The notes beneath the pieces were generated by a model, which saw nothing but the letters and a program-made list of their open reading frames with translations, was not told the DNA's origin and made no database searches. Below are positions 1 to 6,476 of a stretch of DNA of 8,976 nt, in pieces (the first letter of the stretch is position 1; every line of letters starts with the position of its first letter). The stretch is taken from assembly GCA_002476905.1 (NCBI GenBank), contig DLND01000087.1, positions 3,428 through 12,403 on the forward strand, in the 5' to 3' direction. The stretch comes from Flavobacteriales bacterium UBA7519 (GTDB taxonomy: Bacteria > Bacteroidota > Bacteroidia > Flavobacteriales > Weeksellaceae). A program made the translations under genes and the position numbers.

Positions 1-1503
1 GATGGTTCCGGTTTTGTCCAAAACGATGGCATTTACTTTTTTGGCCAGTTCCAAACTTTCGGCATCCTTTATCAAAATGCCATTTTCAGCACCTTTACCA
101 ACGCCTACCATAATAGCGGTGGGTGTCGCTAAGCCTAAAGCACAGGGGCAGGCAATGACCAATACCGTAACGGCTGCCAACAGACCTTGAACAACCCCGT
201 TTTCGCCTCCCAAAATCAACCATAGCGTAAATGTCAGGATGGCAATACCTATCACTGTGGGAACAAAGATGCCCGCAATCCTATCGACCAGTTTCTGTAC
301 GGGTGCTTTGCTTCCCTGTGCATCCTGCACCATTTTGATGATGTGGGCAAGCATGGTTTCTTTGCCCACTTTTACCGCCCTGAACCGGAAGCTGCCTTTT
401 TGGTTAATCGTTCCTGCAAATACTTTTTCTTTTTCTTTTTTCAATACAGGTACAGGCTCACCGCTTAACATGCTTTCGTCCACATACGAATTGCCCGATA
501 TGACCATGCCGTCTACCGCAATCTTTTCACCGGGCTTTACGAGTATCACATCGCCTGCGCTTACGTCTTCGATAGCGGTCTGCTTTTCCGTTCCATCCGC
601 CTGTACCACGATGACCGTTTTTGGCTGCAAGCCCATCAGCTTCTTAATGGCAGAAGAGGTGTTGCCTTTGGCTCTTTCTTCCAGCAGTTTTCCCAAGAGG
701 ATGAATGCGATAATAACGGCAGCCGCTTCAAAATATACGTGAGCATGCAGTCCCCGTTGATGCCAAAAGTCGGCAAACAGCATATTGAAAACACTGAACA
801 GGTAGGCAATACCTGTACTCAATGCCACCAGCGTATCCATATTGGCGGAACGGTGCTTTGCCTGCTTCCAAGCGTTTACAAAAAAATCCCTGCCCAACCA
901 TATTACAACGGGCGTGGAAAAGAGCCACATTATCGGGTCTGCGTAGGGCATATCCATAAAGAACATTCCTATGATTACCACGGGCAGGGAAAGGATAATT
1001 GCCCAAATGGTCTTGTTTTTCAAGGTTCGGAATTTCTTTTCGTGGATGGCTTCGAGCGTTTCCTGCTGCTTGGTTTCGTCTTCAATCAATAGGTCGTAAC
1101 CTACTCCCTGAACCGCTTTTTGCAGGGTGGAGGTATCGGTCATATTGGGCAGATATTCCACGGTAAGATTGCCCGTTGCAAAGTTCACGGAAGCATTAAC
1201 TACTCCCGGTTGGTATTTCACAATGCTTTCGGCACTGCCCGCACAGGATGCACAGGTCATGCCCAATACCGGAAAAGCACTTTTAACCGTAGGAACTCCG
1301 TAACCTAAATCTTTAATTGCCTTAACAGCCTCGCCTACGGTTTCATTGCTATCTACTGTAATCGCTGCCCTTCGGTTGTTCAGCTCTACTTTATGGGTTT
1401 CTACGCCTTTTACCTGTGCCAATCCCTTTTCAACGATTAATGCACAGTGTTCGCTTTCTACATCCTCCAATGGAATGTATATATTTTCTCTGTTTGTCGC
1501 CAT
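1..1503 (-). CDS. copA: Copper-exporting P1B-type ATPase, N-terminal 501 residues (3' end cut by window edge)
   Basis: This gene encodes an inner-membrane cation pump that uses ATP to expel Cu(I)-type soft metal ions. Translating the minus strand from the ATG at 1503 gives an open frame of 501 codons that runs off the left edge. Visible in order: a first HMA-like domain (about residues 8-72) whose usual CxxC is reduced to SEHC (Cys20); a second HMA domain with intact GMTCASC (81-87); membrane segments near 166-183, 192-204, 221-241 and 255-272; the actuator domain with LSGEP (346-350); segments near 408-430 and 438-458, the last holding the CPC metal-site motif (452-454); and the DKTGT phosphorylation motif, whose catalytic Asp is residue 496. 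The CPC motif together with the HMA domains supports Cu(I) or Ag(I) specificity. The missing part should contain most of the nucleotide-binding domain and the last two membrane helices. The start is supported by AGCAGG about 6 nt upstream of the ATG. The AraC-type regulator gene lies 88 bp upstream in the same direction. Hand counts suggest this gene is more GC-rich than the stress-protein genes. Confidence 0.95.
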   Translation of the reverse strand, partial: MATNRENIYIPLEDVESEHCALIVEKGLAQVKGVETHKVELNNRRAAITVDSNETVGEAVKAIKDLGYGVPTVKSAFPVLGMTCASCAGSAESIVKYQPGVVNASVNFATGNLTVEYLPNMTDTSTLQKAVQGVGYDLLIEDETKQQETLEAIHEKKFRTLKNKTIWAIILSLPVVIIGMFFMDMPYADPIMWLFSTPVVIWLGRDFFVNAWKQAKHRSANMDTLVALSTGIAYLFSVFNMLFADFWHQRGLHAHVYFEAAAVIIAFILLGKLLEERAKGNTSSAIKKLMGLQPKTVIVVQADGTEKQTAIEDVSAGDVILVKPGEKIAVDGMVISGNSYVDESMLSGEPVPVLKKEKEKVFAGTINQKGSFRFRAVKVGKETMLAHIIKMVQDAQGSKAPVQKLVDRIAGIFVPTVIGIAILTFTLWLILGGENGVVQGLLAAVTVLVIACPCALGLATPTAIMVGVGKGAENGILIKDAESLELAKKVNAIVLDKTGTI

Positions 1504-1579
1504 ATTTGCCTGCTTTAATTTACAATACAAAATTGGCTATTATATTTATGGGTACTGGTGTGAAATTTTGGATTTGATT

Positions 1580-1596
1580 TGTAAGATTTACTTACA
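1580..1596. promoter_or_regulatory. 17-bp palindrome, candidate operator or short hairpin upstream of copA
   Basis: TGTAAG and CTTACA form a perfect 6-bp inverted repeat separated by 5 bases (ATTTA). It overlaps the stop codon of the AraC-type regulator gene and lies about 77-93 bp upstream of the copA start. It could be a binding site for a regulator of copA or a weak hairpin in the transcript. It has no GC-rich stem or following T tract, so it is not a convincing terminator. No clear TAnnTTTG promoter was found between it and copA. Confidence 0.3.
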
Positions 1597-2155
1597 CTTT
1601 ATCCAACGGTTTTCTTTTATCCTCTTTAATCTGTTTGAAATGGCTTGGTGTTAGCCCGGTAACTTTTTTAAACTGGTTACTCAAATATGCCACGCTCGAA
1701 TAATTTAGGCGGTTCGCAATCTCACTTAATGACAACTCATCATACACCAACAATTCTTTGACTTTCTCCACCTTTTGGGCGATAAAGTATTTTTCAATGG
1801 TTGTACCCTCTACCTCTGAAAACAGATTGGACAGGTAATTGTAATCGTGATGCAATTTGTCACTCAATACATCGGAAAGGTTGGTTTTTACATCACTATC
1901 CTGATGGTGTACCAGGTCAATGATAATGTTCTTTATCTTTTCTATTATCCTGCCTTTTTTATCGTCAATTACTTCAAATCCTAATGGCTCTAAAGTTTTG
2001 GACAAATTCTCTTTTTCCAGAGATGTTATTTCTTTGGAAAGAATAACTTCGCCCAGTTTTATATTTTTAGCATCTAATCCCAGTTTTTCCAATTCGTTTT
2101 GTACCACCATAATGCAACGGTCGCAAACCATATTTTTAATAAAGATTGTATTCAT
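1592..2155 (-). CDS. AraC-family transcriptional regulator with N-terminal HMA-like (CxxC) domain
   Basis: This is a 187-residue DNA-binding regulator. Residues about 1-70 resemble a heavy-metal-associated (ferredoxin-like) domain: a beta strand leads into MVCDRC, giving Cys11-x-x-Cys14, the position where HMA domains bind soft metals. Residues about 85-185 form an AraC/XylS helix-turn-helix domain. The first helix-turn-helix is around LSLSEIANRLNYSSVAYLSN (about 138-157), followed by the typical FKKVTGLTPSHFKQ ending (about 158-171). There is no sugar-binding cupin domain, so the protein is much shorter than classical AraC proteins of about 290 residues. The ATG at 2155 is preceded by a probable promoter about 45 bp upstream. 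The gene reads toward copA and lies 88 bp from it. The likely role, inferred from the CxxC domain and the position, is to sense copper or a similar ion and control the exporter. The metal-sensing role is not proven by sequence; the AraC assignment is firm. Confidence 0.88.
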   Translation of the reverse strand: MNTIFIKNMVCDRCIMVVQNELEKLGLDAKNIKLGEVILSKEITSLEKENLSKTLEPLGFEVIDDKKGRIIEKIKNIIIDLVHHQDSDVKTNLSDVLSDKLHHDYNYLSNLFSEVEGTTIEKYFIAQKVEKVKELLVYDELSLSEIANRLNYSSVAYLSNQFKKVTGLTPSHFKQIKEDKRKPLDKV

Positions 2156-2200
2156 ATTTATTTACTGACTACGTTTAGTATTTAATACATAAGCAATAAA

Positions 2201-2208
2201 CAAATTTA
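2201..2208 (-). promoter_or_regulatory. Putative Bacteroidota -7 promoter element for the HMA-AraC regulator
   Basis: Read on the minus strand, these bases are TAAATTTG, an exact match to the Bacteroidetes -7 consensus TAnnTTTG. The expected transcription start would lie about 40 nt upstream of the regulator ATG at 2155. No good TTTG or TTG is seen at the expected 19-20 bp upstream spacing, so the promoter is weak or depends on an activator. Confidence 0.4.
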
Positions 2209-2233
2209 CAATTTAAGTTTAATTACTCTGACT

Positions 2234-2244
2234 TCTTGCCAAGA
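2234..2244. promoter_or_regulatory. 11-bp palindrome upstream of the HMA-AraC promoter
   Basis: TCTTG and CAAGA flank a single central base, making a perfect odd palindrome. It sits just upstream of where the -33 element would lie relative to the TAAATTTG at 2201-2208, a usual place for an activator site. It also lies in the trailer downstream of the rteC stop. It is short and could occur by chance. Confidence 0.2.
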
Positions 2245-2270
2245 GGAATAAAGCCTGTGTACATATATAC

Positions 2271-3101
2271 TTACTGTTTTTCATCTTGTTCGTCCATTTT
2301 CTTTATCAGAGCTTCACACAGGCTGTCGAGGAATTTGGTACGGTTTATTTTTCGGCCTTTCAATTCCATAAATGTATGATAGAAATCGCCCAAATCAATA
2401 TTAAAGGCAGTTTCAAATGTTTTGGCAATCAATTTTATATCGGTATTTCCGTTGTTGAATACGCCTTGTGCGTAGAGTGCATAAATCAACTCGGTCAATG
2501 CCGTTTTACTTCCTGTCCAATGGAGTGAAGAACTATCAGATACCTTTTTATGATTGCTATTTAGCTGGTCTTCAAGATAAACTTGTATCAGGTCATTGGC
2601 AATTATTTTGGCGACCTTCTAATCGTGAGAAGTGCAAAAACGGTGGTCTGCCTCAAAATAAAACGTATCCAACCACATCCTTATATCGTGTTTTCCACGA
2701 ATAAAGAAATTTTCATCAAGAAAAGAATTGCCACTACGGTAATACTTGTAAAAGTCAATATTGTTGTCAAAGAATTTTTTGAGTTTTTTCAATTCTTTGT
2801 TAAGAAATTTCTTTATCTGCTTTGCACCATAAGGCTTTTTGCTTTCTATTTTATAGATAGCATTGTAATAAATCAGCTTTGAAACAATGACAGGTTTCTG
2901 ATGTTTGAAAAAATGGATTTCCTCATCAGTATTTTTAAACCCTCGTTTTAAAACATACTCCTTTAATTTGGACAGGGTTTGGATAATAAGTTGAATTATG
3001 GCTTCAACTCGTTGTATCGAGCAATTATCTGCTTCAATCTCCAATTCGTTGATAGCCGTTTCCAGTTTATGTAGTGTTTCATTATAAAATTTATCCAGCA
3101 T
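2271..3101 (-). pseudogene. rteC: RteC-family regulator interrupted by one in-frame amber codon
   Basis: RteC-family proteins are regulators of Bacteroidetes conjugative transposons; in CTnDOT, RteC links tetracycline sensing to activation of excision genes. The ATG at 3101 opens 160 codons ending ...FCTSHD, then a TAG at 2619-2621. The same frame continues without another stop to the TAA at 2271, encoding KVAKIIANDLIQVYLEDQ, then the conserved LHWTGSKTALTELIYALYAQ and a C-terminal region with INRTKFLDSLCEALIKKMDE. With the TAG read as an amino acid the product would be 276 residues, the usual family size. The break therefore looks like a single-base nonsense change, not a frameshift. The stop separates the N-terminal helical half from the C-terminal half, which carries the DNA-binding winged helix in this family, so the 160-residue product is probably inactive. 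A TTG inside the second half could restart translation, but I see no reason to favour it. The gene starts 8 bp after the preceding Usp stop, consistent with co-transcription. A sequencing error or suppression of the amber codon is possible. Confidence 0.85.
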
Positions 3102-3109
3102 AATACCAT

Positions 3110-3940
3110 TTAAAAATCAATTCTTTGATTAGTAGAAATATAAACATAAACTGCTTTGGGACTTAGCACAGTAAGGGCTTCCACCTGTGTTCTTAGCAAG
3201 GTCTGGATTTCATTAGCAGAACTGTTTATCATAGTGAGCACCTGAATATTATATTTCTCAATTATCTTCTTTAGCCCGTTCATTATATTTTTGGATAAGA
3301 GTATATCCAAACTTAGGTTGGTCTGATTAATCTTATTCAGCCAAGCATCTTTTTTAGCTACTGCCTCGTTAAACGATTTTTGGGAGTCTGCTATATGTAT
3401 ACAATGCACTAACCTGCCTTTTTTGTTGAAATCAACGGCGAGCTTTTTCAATAATTCACATTCTTCACTATGTAGTCGTACATCGAAAGCGATATTGTTT
3501 TCTATACTGAAAGTAGCTTTTTCCGGAACGATGATAATCGGCACATTGACTTTATAATTCTTCTCTGATATTTCCTGCCTAATTTGTGAATTGGATTTTA
3601 TTCCGTTGGTGTCATATCCGATTATCAGGAAATCTATCGCGTTGTTCTGTAAATAGTTAATGATTGCGTCCGTGAAACTTTCCTTTGTCAGTCCGAAAGA
3701 AAGGTTTACTTCCGAAGTATTCTTATAGCTTTTTATCTGTTGATAGAACAGTTCTATTTCACGTTCTTTCAGCCCTTTTCTGAATTGATTGTTTTGTTCC
3801 GGTTCAGCCGTATCTTCCAACACGGTTAGTATATGAACATCTGCATTGAACTGTTCTGCAAATGCTATTGCATATAAGAAAGTATTGTCTGATGTTGAAT
3901 AAAAATCAACAGGCAAAAGAATTTTTGGTTTTATTTCCAT
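3110..3940 (-). CDS. Universal stress protein, tandem UspA domains, ATP-binding motif degenerate
   Basis: This is a 276-residue cytoplasmic protein built from two UspA-like domains. The first (about 5-140) starts with the typical strand KILLPVDFYSTSDNTFLYAI, includes the ADVHILTVLE strand, and ends with VNVPIIIVPE. The second (about 145-276) is weaker but has the expected HCIHIADS strand. Where ATP-binding Usp proteins carry G-2x-G-9x-G-S/T after the fourth strand, this protein reads GYDTNG (108-113) and the rest of the motif is absent, so it probably does not bind ATP in the usual way. It starts 10 bp after the stop of a second Usp gene and ends 8 bp before the rteC start, so the three genes are probably co-transcribed. 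Proteins of this family help bacteria withstand starvation, redox or toxic stress, but the exact role is unknown. The family assignment is firm; the function is not. Confidence 0.9.
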   Translation of the reverse strand: MEIKPKILLPVDFYSTSDNTFLYAIAFAEQFNADVHILTVLEDTAEPEQNNQFRKGLKEREIELFYQQIKSYKNTSEVNLSFGLTKESFTDAIINYLQNNAIDFLIIGYDTNGIKSNSQIRQEISEKNYKVNVPIIIVPEKATFSIENNIAFDVRLHSEECELLKKLAVDFNKKGRLVHCIHIADSQKSFNEAVAKKDAWLNKINQTNLSLDILLSKNIMNGLKKIIEKYNIQVLTMINSSANEIQTLLRTQVEALTVLSPKAVYVYISTNQRIDF

Positions 3941-3950
3941 AACAAATGTT

Positions 3951-4811
3951 TTATTTATCTTCTACATTATATATCAGCATTGCCGTTTCAGAAAGACGTA
4001 GCAGCCTTTTACTATGGTTTATATTGAACAATCTTTTCATAAAGGGTAATTGTCTATGTATGATGCTTAGGATATTGATATAGTTATCTTCTACATACTT
4101 TGTCAAGCCGTCTTCTATATCCGTATCAATAACAATATCCACCTGAACATCAAGACCCTCAAAATTTGTAAGCCAATGTGCTTTCTTTTGTTGTGCAGCC
4201 ATAGCTTTTTCTTCTGTATCGACTATGTGTACACATTTTAAAGGTGTCTCTGACGGGGAGAGTTTTGTGGCAATCCGCCTGATAATGACACATTCATTTT
4301 CAACGAGCATTACCGCAGCGGCAAACGCCCCCGTAGAGGTAAAAACGGCTTTTGCAGGCACTGCCAATATCGGTATATCAAAACCACTGTCAATCAGCCT
4401 CACTGCGTGCGAGCCGAACAGTTTTTTGTCTATAGTGTTATTCCCCGACGTACCCATTACAATCAGGTCAATTGATTTTTCTACGATATGGCTCTCAATT
4501 ACATCTTGGAAATAGCCATTTTCAAAATGGAACTCTACGGGAACGTGGAGCTTATTGTTGTTATGAGCCAACTGCTCCAATTTTTTTGCTTCTGTCTTAA
4601 ATTCGTTCCACTCATCATTTTCCAGCGAATCGTTGAACATCTGTGCCAAAGGGTGTACCCGATAGCGTTCCTCGTCCGTCTTCGGTTCAATAATAGGTGT
4701 AATATGCAGTATGTGCAATTCCGAGTTAAAATTATCTGCAAGCGATAGGGCATATAAAAATGCGTTCTTTGCTACTTCTGAAAAATCTGTCAGAAAAAGT
4801 ATTTTTTTCAT
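3951..4811 (-). CDS. Universal stress protein, tandem UspA domains, ATP-binding motif intact
   Basis: This is a 286-residue cytoplasmic stress protein with two UspA-like domains. Domain 1 (about 1-153) begins MKKILFLTDFSEVAKNAFLY and contains SIDLIVMGTSG followed by KKLFGSHAVRLI. Together these give the full G-2x-G-9x-G-S ATP-binding motif (Gly120, Gly123, Gly133, Ser134), followed by DIPILAVPAKA. Domain 2 (about 160-286) lacks that motif, ending in the strand ETAMLIYNVED. The ATG at 4811 follows an A-rich leader with little Shine-Dalgarno character, as is common in Bacteroidota. The 113-bp gap upstream holds a perfect inverted repeat, so this gene may be the first of a Usp-Usp-rteC unit or may be read through from the pump operon. 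It is paralogous to the next Usp gene, with a similar length and domain plan but a retained nucleotide-binding motif. Confidence 0.92.
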   Translation of the reverse strand: MKKILFLTDFSEVAKNAFLYALSLADNFNSELHILHITPIIEPKTDEERYRVHPLAQMFNDSLENDEWNEFKTEAKKLEQLAHNNNKLHVPVEFHFENGYFQDVIESHIVEKSIDLIVMGTSGNNTIDKKLFGSHAVRLIDSGFDIPILAVPAKAVFTSTGAFAAAVMLVENECVIIRRIATKLSPSETPLKCVHIVDTEEKAMAAQQKKAHWLTNFEGLDVQVDIVIDTDIEDGLTKYVEDNYINILSIIHRQLPFMKRLFNINHSKRLLRLSETAMLIYNVEDK

Positions 4812-4851
4812 CTGTTTATTTTTATTGTTTTTAATGGTCAGATGGAATTTC

Positions 4852-4903
4852 GCATAAGAAAATATTCATTGTTTTGGGTATGGAAATGAATATTTTCTTA
4901 TGC
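4852..4903. repeat. Perfect 19-bp inverted repeat with 14-nt loop between the pump and Usp genes
   Basis: The left arm (4852-4870) and right arm (4885-4903) are exact reverse complements over 19 bases, with loop GTTTTGGGTATGGA (4871-4884). The arms are AT-rich, begin with GCATAAG and end with CATT. The repeat fills the middle of the gap between the MFS stop (4925) and the Usp start (4811). In the minus-strand transcript it would form a long hairpin, but no T tract follows on that strand, so it does not look like a standard intrinsic terminator. Other possibilities are an operator for a dimeric regulator, a transcript processing or stability element, or a small palindromic repeat of the genome. 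No TAnnTTTG promoter was found in the gap. Confidence 0.85.
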
Positions 4904-4924
4904 TTCATTTCATAATAATTTGTA

Positions 4925-6469
4925 TTAAGATAAACGATAACCTTTGATTGAATTTCCCCGTATCGCTTTGCGGAACAGCACCACCCGTTTGTAGTGGAAA
5001 CTTCCGTAAGAATGTGTAGCAATAAATATCAGTATAGGGACAATCAGCCAGGTTAATGTTCCCAATACGATTTTCCCGGAAGCCATTAACGCATTGAGGC
5101 TGATGTTTTGGTATATTGCCATTCCGTTCGGAATTTCCCCGGCATCGAGATACATCGAAATGTCGTTCAGACTTTGCCACTGTGACTGATAAGTTGCCCA
5201 TCCGATAATTGCACTGCCTAATGAGGTAGCCAGAAAAGACCTTACCACAATTAATATAACCATTATTCCCATCATTTCATTCATTTGCAGGTTGAGGGTA
5301 GCGTAAAACCATAACCCAATGAACAGGATGCCCATTCCCAATCCTTTCAGTACCGTCGCATATTCGAGGTAGCGGATGTCCATCTGCGGTTGTATAATCA
5401 GGTAAAGACTTAATGTATGCAGAGCAAAACACACAAATCCAAAAGCGATATAATACTTGATGTACCATTTATTTTTAAAACCGAAAAATGCCAATATTCC
5501 CGCAATGACGATACCGGGTATCATCCAAAGATTGATATGTGCGTTAATCAGGTTATTATACCCTAATACACCAACTGTATATTGTGTATAAACCGATGTG
5601 CTTGCCAGATATAGCCCGAGAAAGAACAATAATATGGTAGCGTGGATAACATTTTTCTTTTTAAATGCTCCGAAATCAATCATCTTTCGTTTGAGCGATT
5701 TCTGCCTGTATATCAATGCTACAAAAAGAACCACTCCGAAAATCAATGAACCCGTAATGTAAGGCGAAATAAACCACCCCTGTTGTTTCATAAACACAAA
5801 AAAGTAATTAAGCGACATAAAGGAGGTTGCTATCAAAACAAGTGACAGCCAGTCTATCTGATACAGTGGCATTTTGAAACCAAATCGTTGGTTATGTTGA
5901 AAAATAAGCGATACTGCCGCAATTACAAGCATCGTAGCGGACATAAACATATAAGGTGTCTGCCAGCTACCATTGAACACCATTGTAGAAAAATAATAAG
6001 CCGAAAGCTGCCCAAATCCAATGGACAAGGGGTAGAATACAGCATAGAATTTTCCACGGTCTCCTGTCGGAGCAATGATGAACATAATGGGTAATACCAT
6101 TTCTATCAGCGGAAACATCTTGAAAAAACCTATGAGAAAACTGCAACTTATCAGAACAACAGGACTATCTGTAGTACCGCACATATATGATAATATAGCA
6201 AGGATAATAGCCGACACTGAAATGATTTCTTTGGTACGGAAACGCATCTTGACACGCATCAGTATCATTATGGCGCAGCCCATACCAATTGTACCTGCGT
6301 TATTGGCAAGCGAGATATATTCCGTATAGGTAGCCATTGCTCCCGTAATATCCGTAATGACACTTGTATATACTCCGGAAACGGTCATCATCGAGAATAA
6401 GATCGTCAAAATCAGCAACAGCATCAAAGGTTTGGGAACCCAGCTTGCAAATGGACCTTTATTGTACAT
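4925..6469 (-). CDS. EmrB-like MFS efflux transporter (DHA2-type, about 14 membrane segments)
   Basis: This is a 514-residue inner-membrane transporter, about the usual length for 14-segment DHA2 (EmrB-type) drug/proton antiporters. Hydrophobic segments are visible near residues 14-35, 50-71, 82-97, 103-133, 141-163, 170-190, 206-226, 236-254, 274-293, 313-330, 336-358, 372-392, 399-421 and 466-486, with a long outward loop around 422-465. A GSWQTPYMF stretch (about 167-175) resembles the region before TM7 in EmrB-type proteins. The standard MFS motif A between TM2 and TM3 is not recognisable; the loop there reads RVKMRFRTKE, so the protein is a divergent member. The ATG at 6469 is 7 bp after the adaptor stop, with AGGA very close to the start, showing tight coupling. 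With the adaptor and TolC-like neighbours it should export drugs, dyes, detergents or fatty acids through both membranes. The substrate cannot be read from sequence. Confidence 0.9.
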   Translation of the reverse strand: MYNKGPFASWVPKPLMLLLILTILFSMMTVSGVYTSVITDITGAMATYTEYISLANNAGTIGMGCAIMILMRVKMRFRTKEIISVSAIILAILSYMCGTTDSPVVLISCSFLIGFFKMFPLIEMVLPIMFIIAPTGDRGKFYAVFYPLSIGFGQLSAYYFSTMVFNGSWQTPYMFMSATMLVIAAVSLIFQHNQRFGFKMPLYQIDWLSLVLIATSFMSLNYFFVFMKQQGWFISPYITGSLIFGVVLFVALIYRQKSLKRKMIDFGAFKKKNVIHATILLFFLGLYLASTSVYTQYTVGVLGYNNLINAHINLWMIPGIVIAGILAFFGFKNKWYIKYYIAFGFVCFALHTLSLYLIIQPQMDIRYLEYATVLKGLGMGILFIGLWFYATLNLQMNEMMGIMVILIVVRSFLATSLGSAIIGWATYQSQWQSLNDISMYLDAGEIPNGMAIYQNISLNALMASGKIVLGTLTWLIVPILIFIATHSYGSFHYKRVVLFRKAIRGNSIKGYRLS

Positions 6470-6476
6470 CTTCCTG

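Noticed and set aside
239..1308. Plus-strand open frames of 62-167 codons across the first 1.3 kb
   Set aside because: They are antisense shadows of the copper ATPase, whose minus-strand frame shows all expected motifs.
2156..2270. Riboswitch or small RNA gene in the gap before the regulator
   Set aside because: Apart from the short palindrome and the -7 element, no conserved RNA structure could be recognised.
2271..2498. A separate 75-residue gene starting at a TTG
   Set aside because: It is the C-terminal part of rteC in the same frame as the upstream half. The TTG lies inside conserved RteC sequence and has no start-site features.
4852..4903. Intrinsic terminator for the efflux operon
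   Set aside because: The stem is AT-rich and no run of T follows it on the minus strand, so only a general inverted repeat is claimed.
4871..4903. Plus-strand promoter formed by TTTTG and TATTTTCT
   Set aside because: The match to TAnnTTTG is incomplete and no plus-strand gene lies downstream.
4831..5022. Small minus-strand frame across the inverted repeat and the MFS 3' end
   Set aside because: It overlaps the pump gene in another frame, resembles no known family, and its tail is only the palindrome translated.
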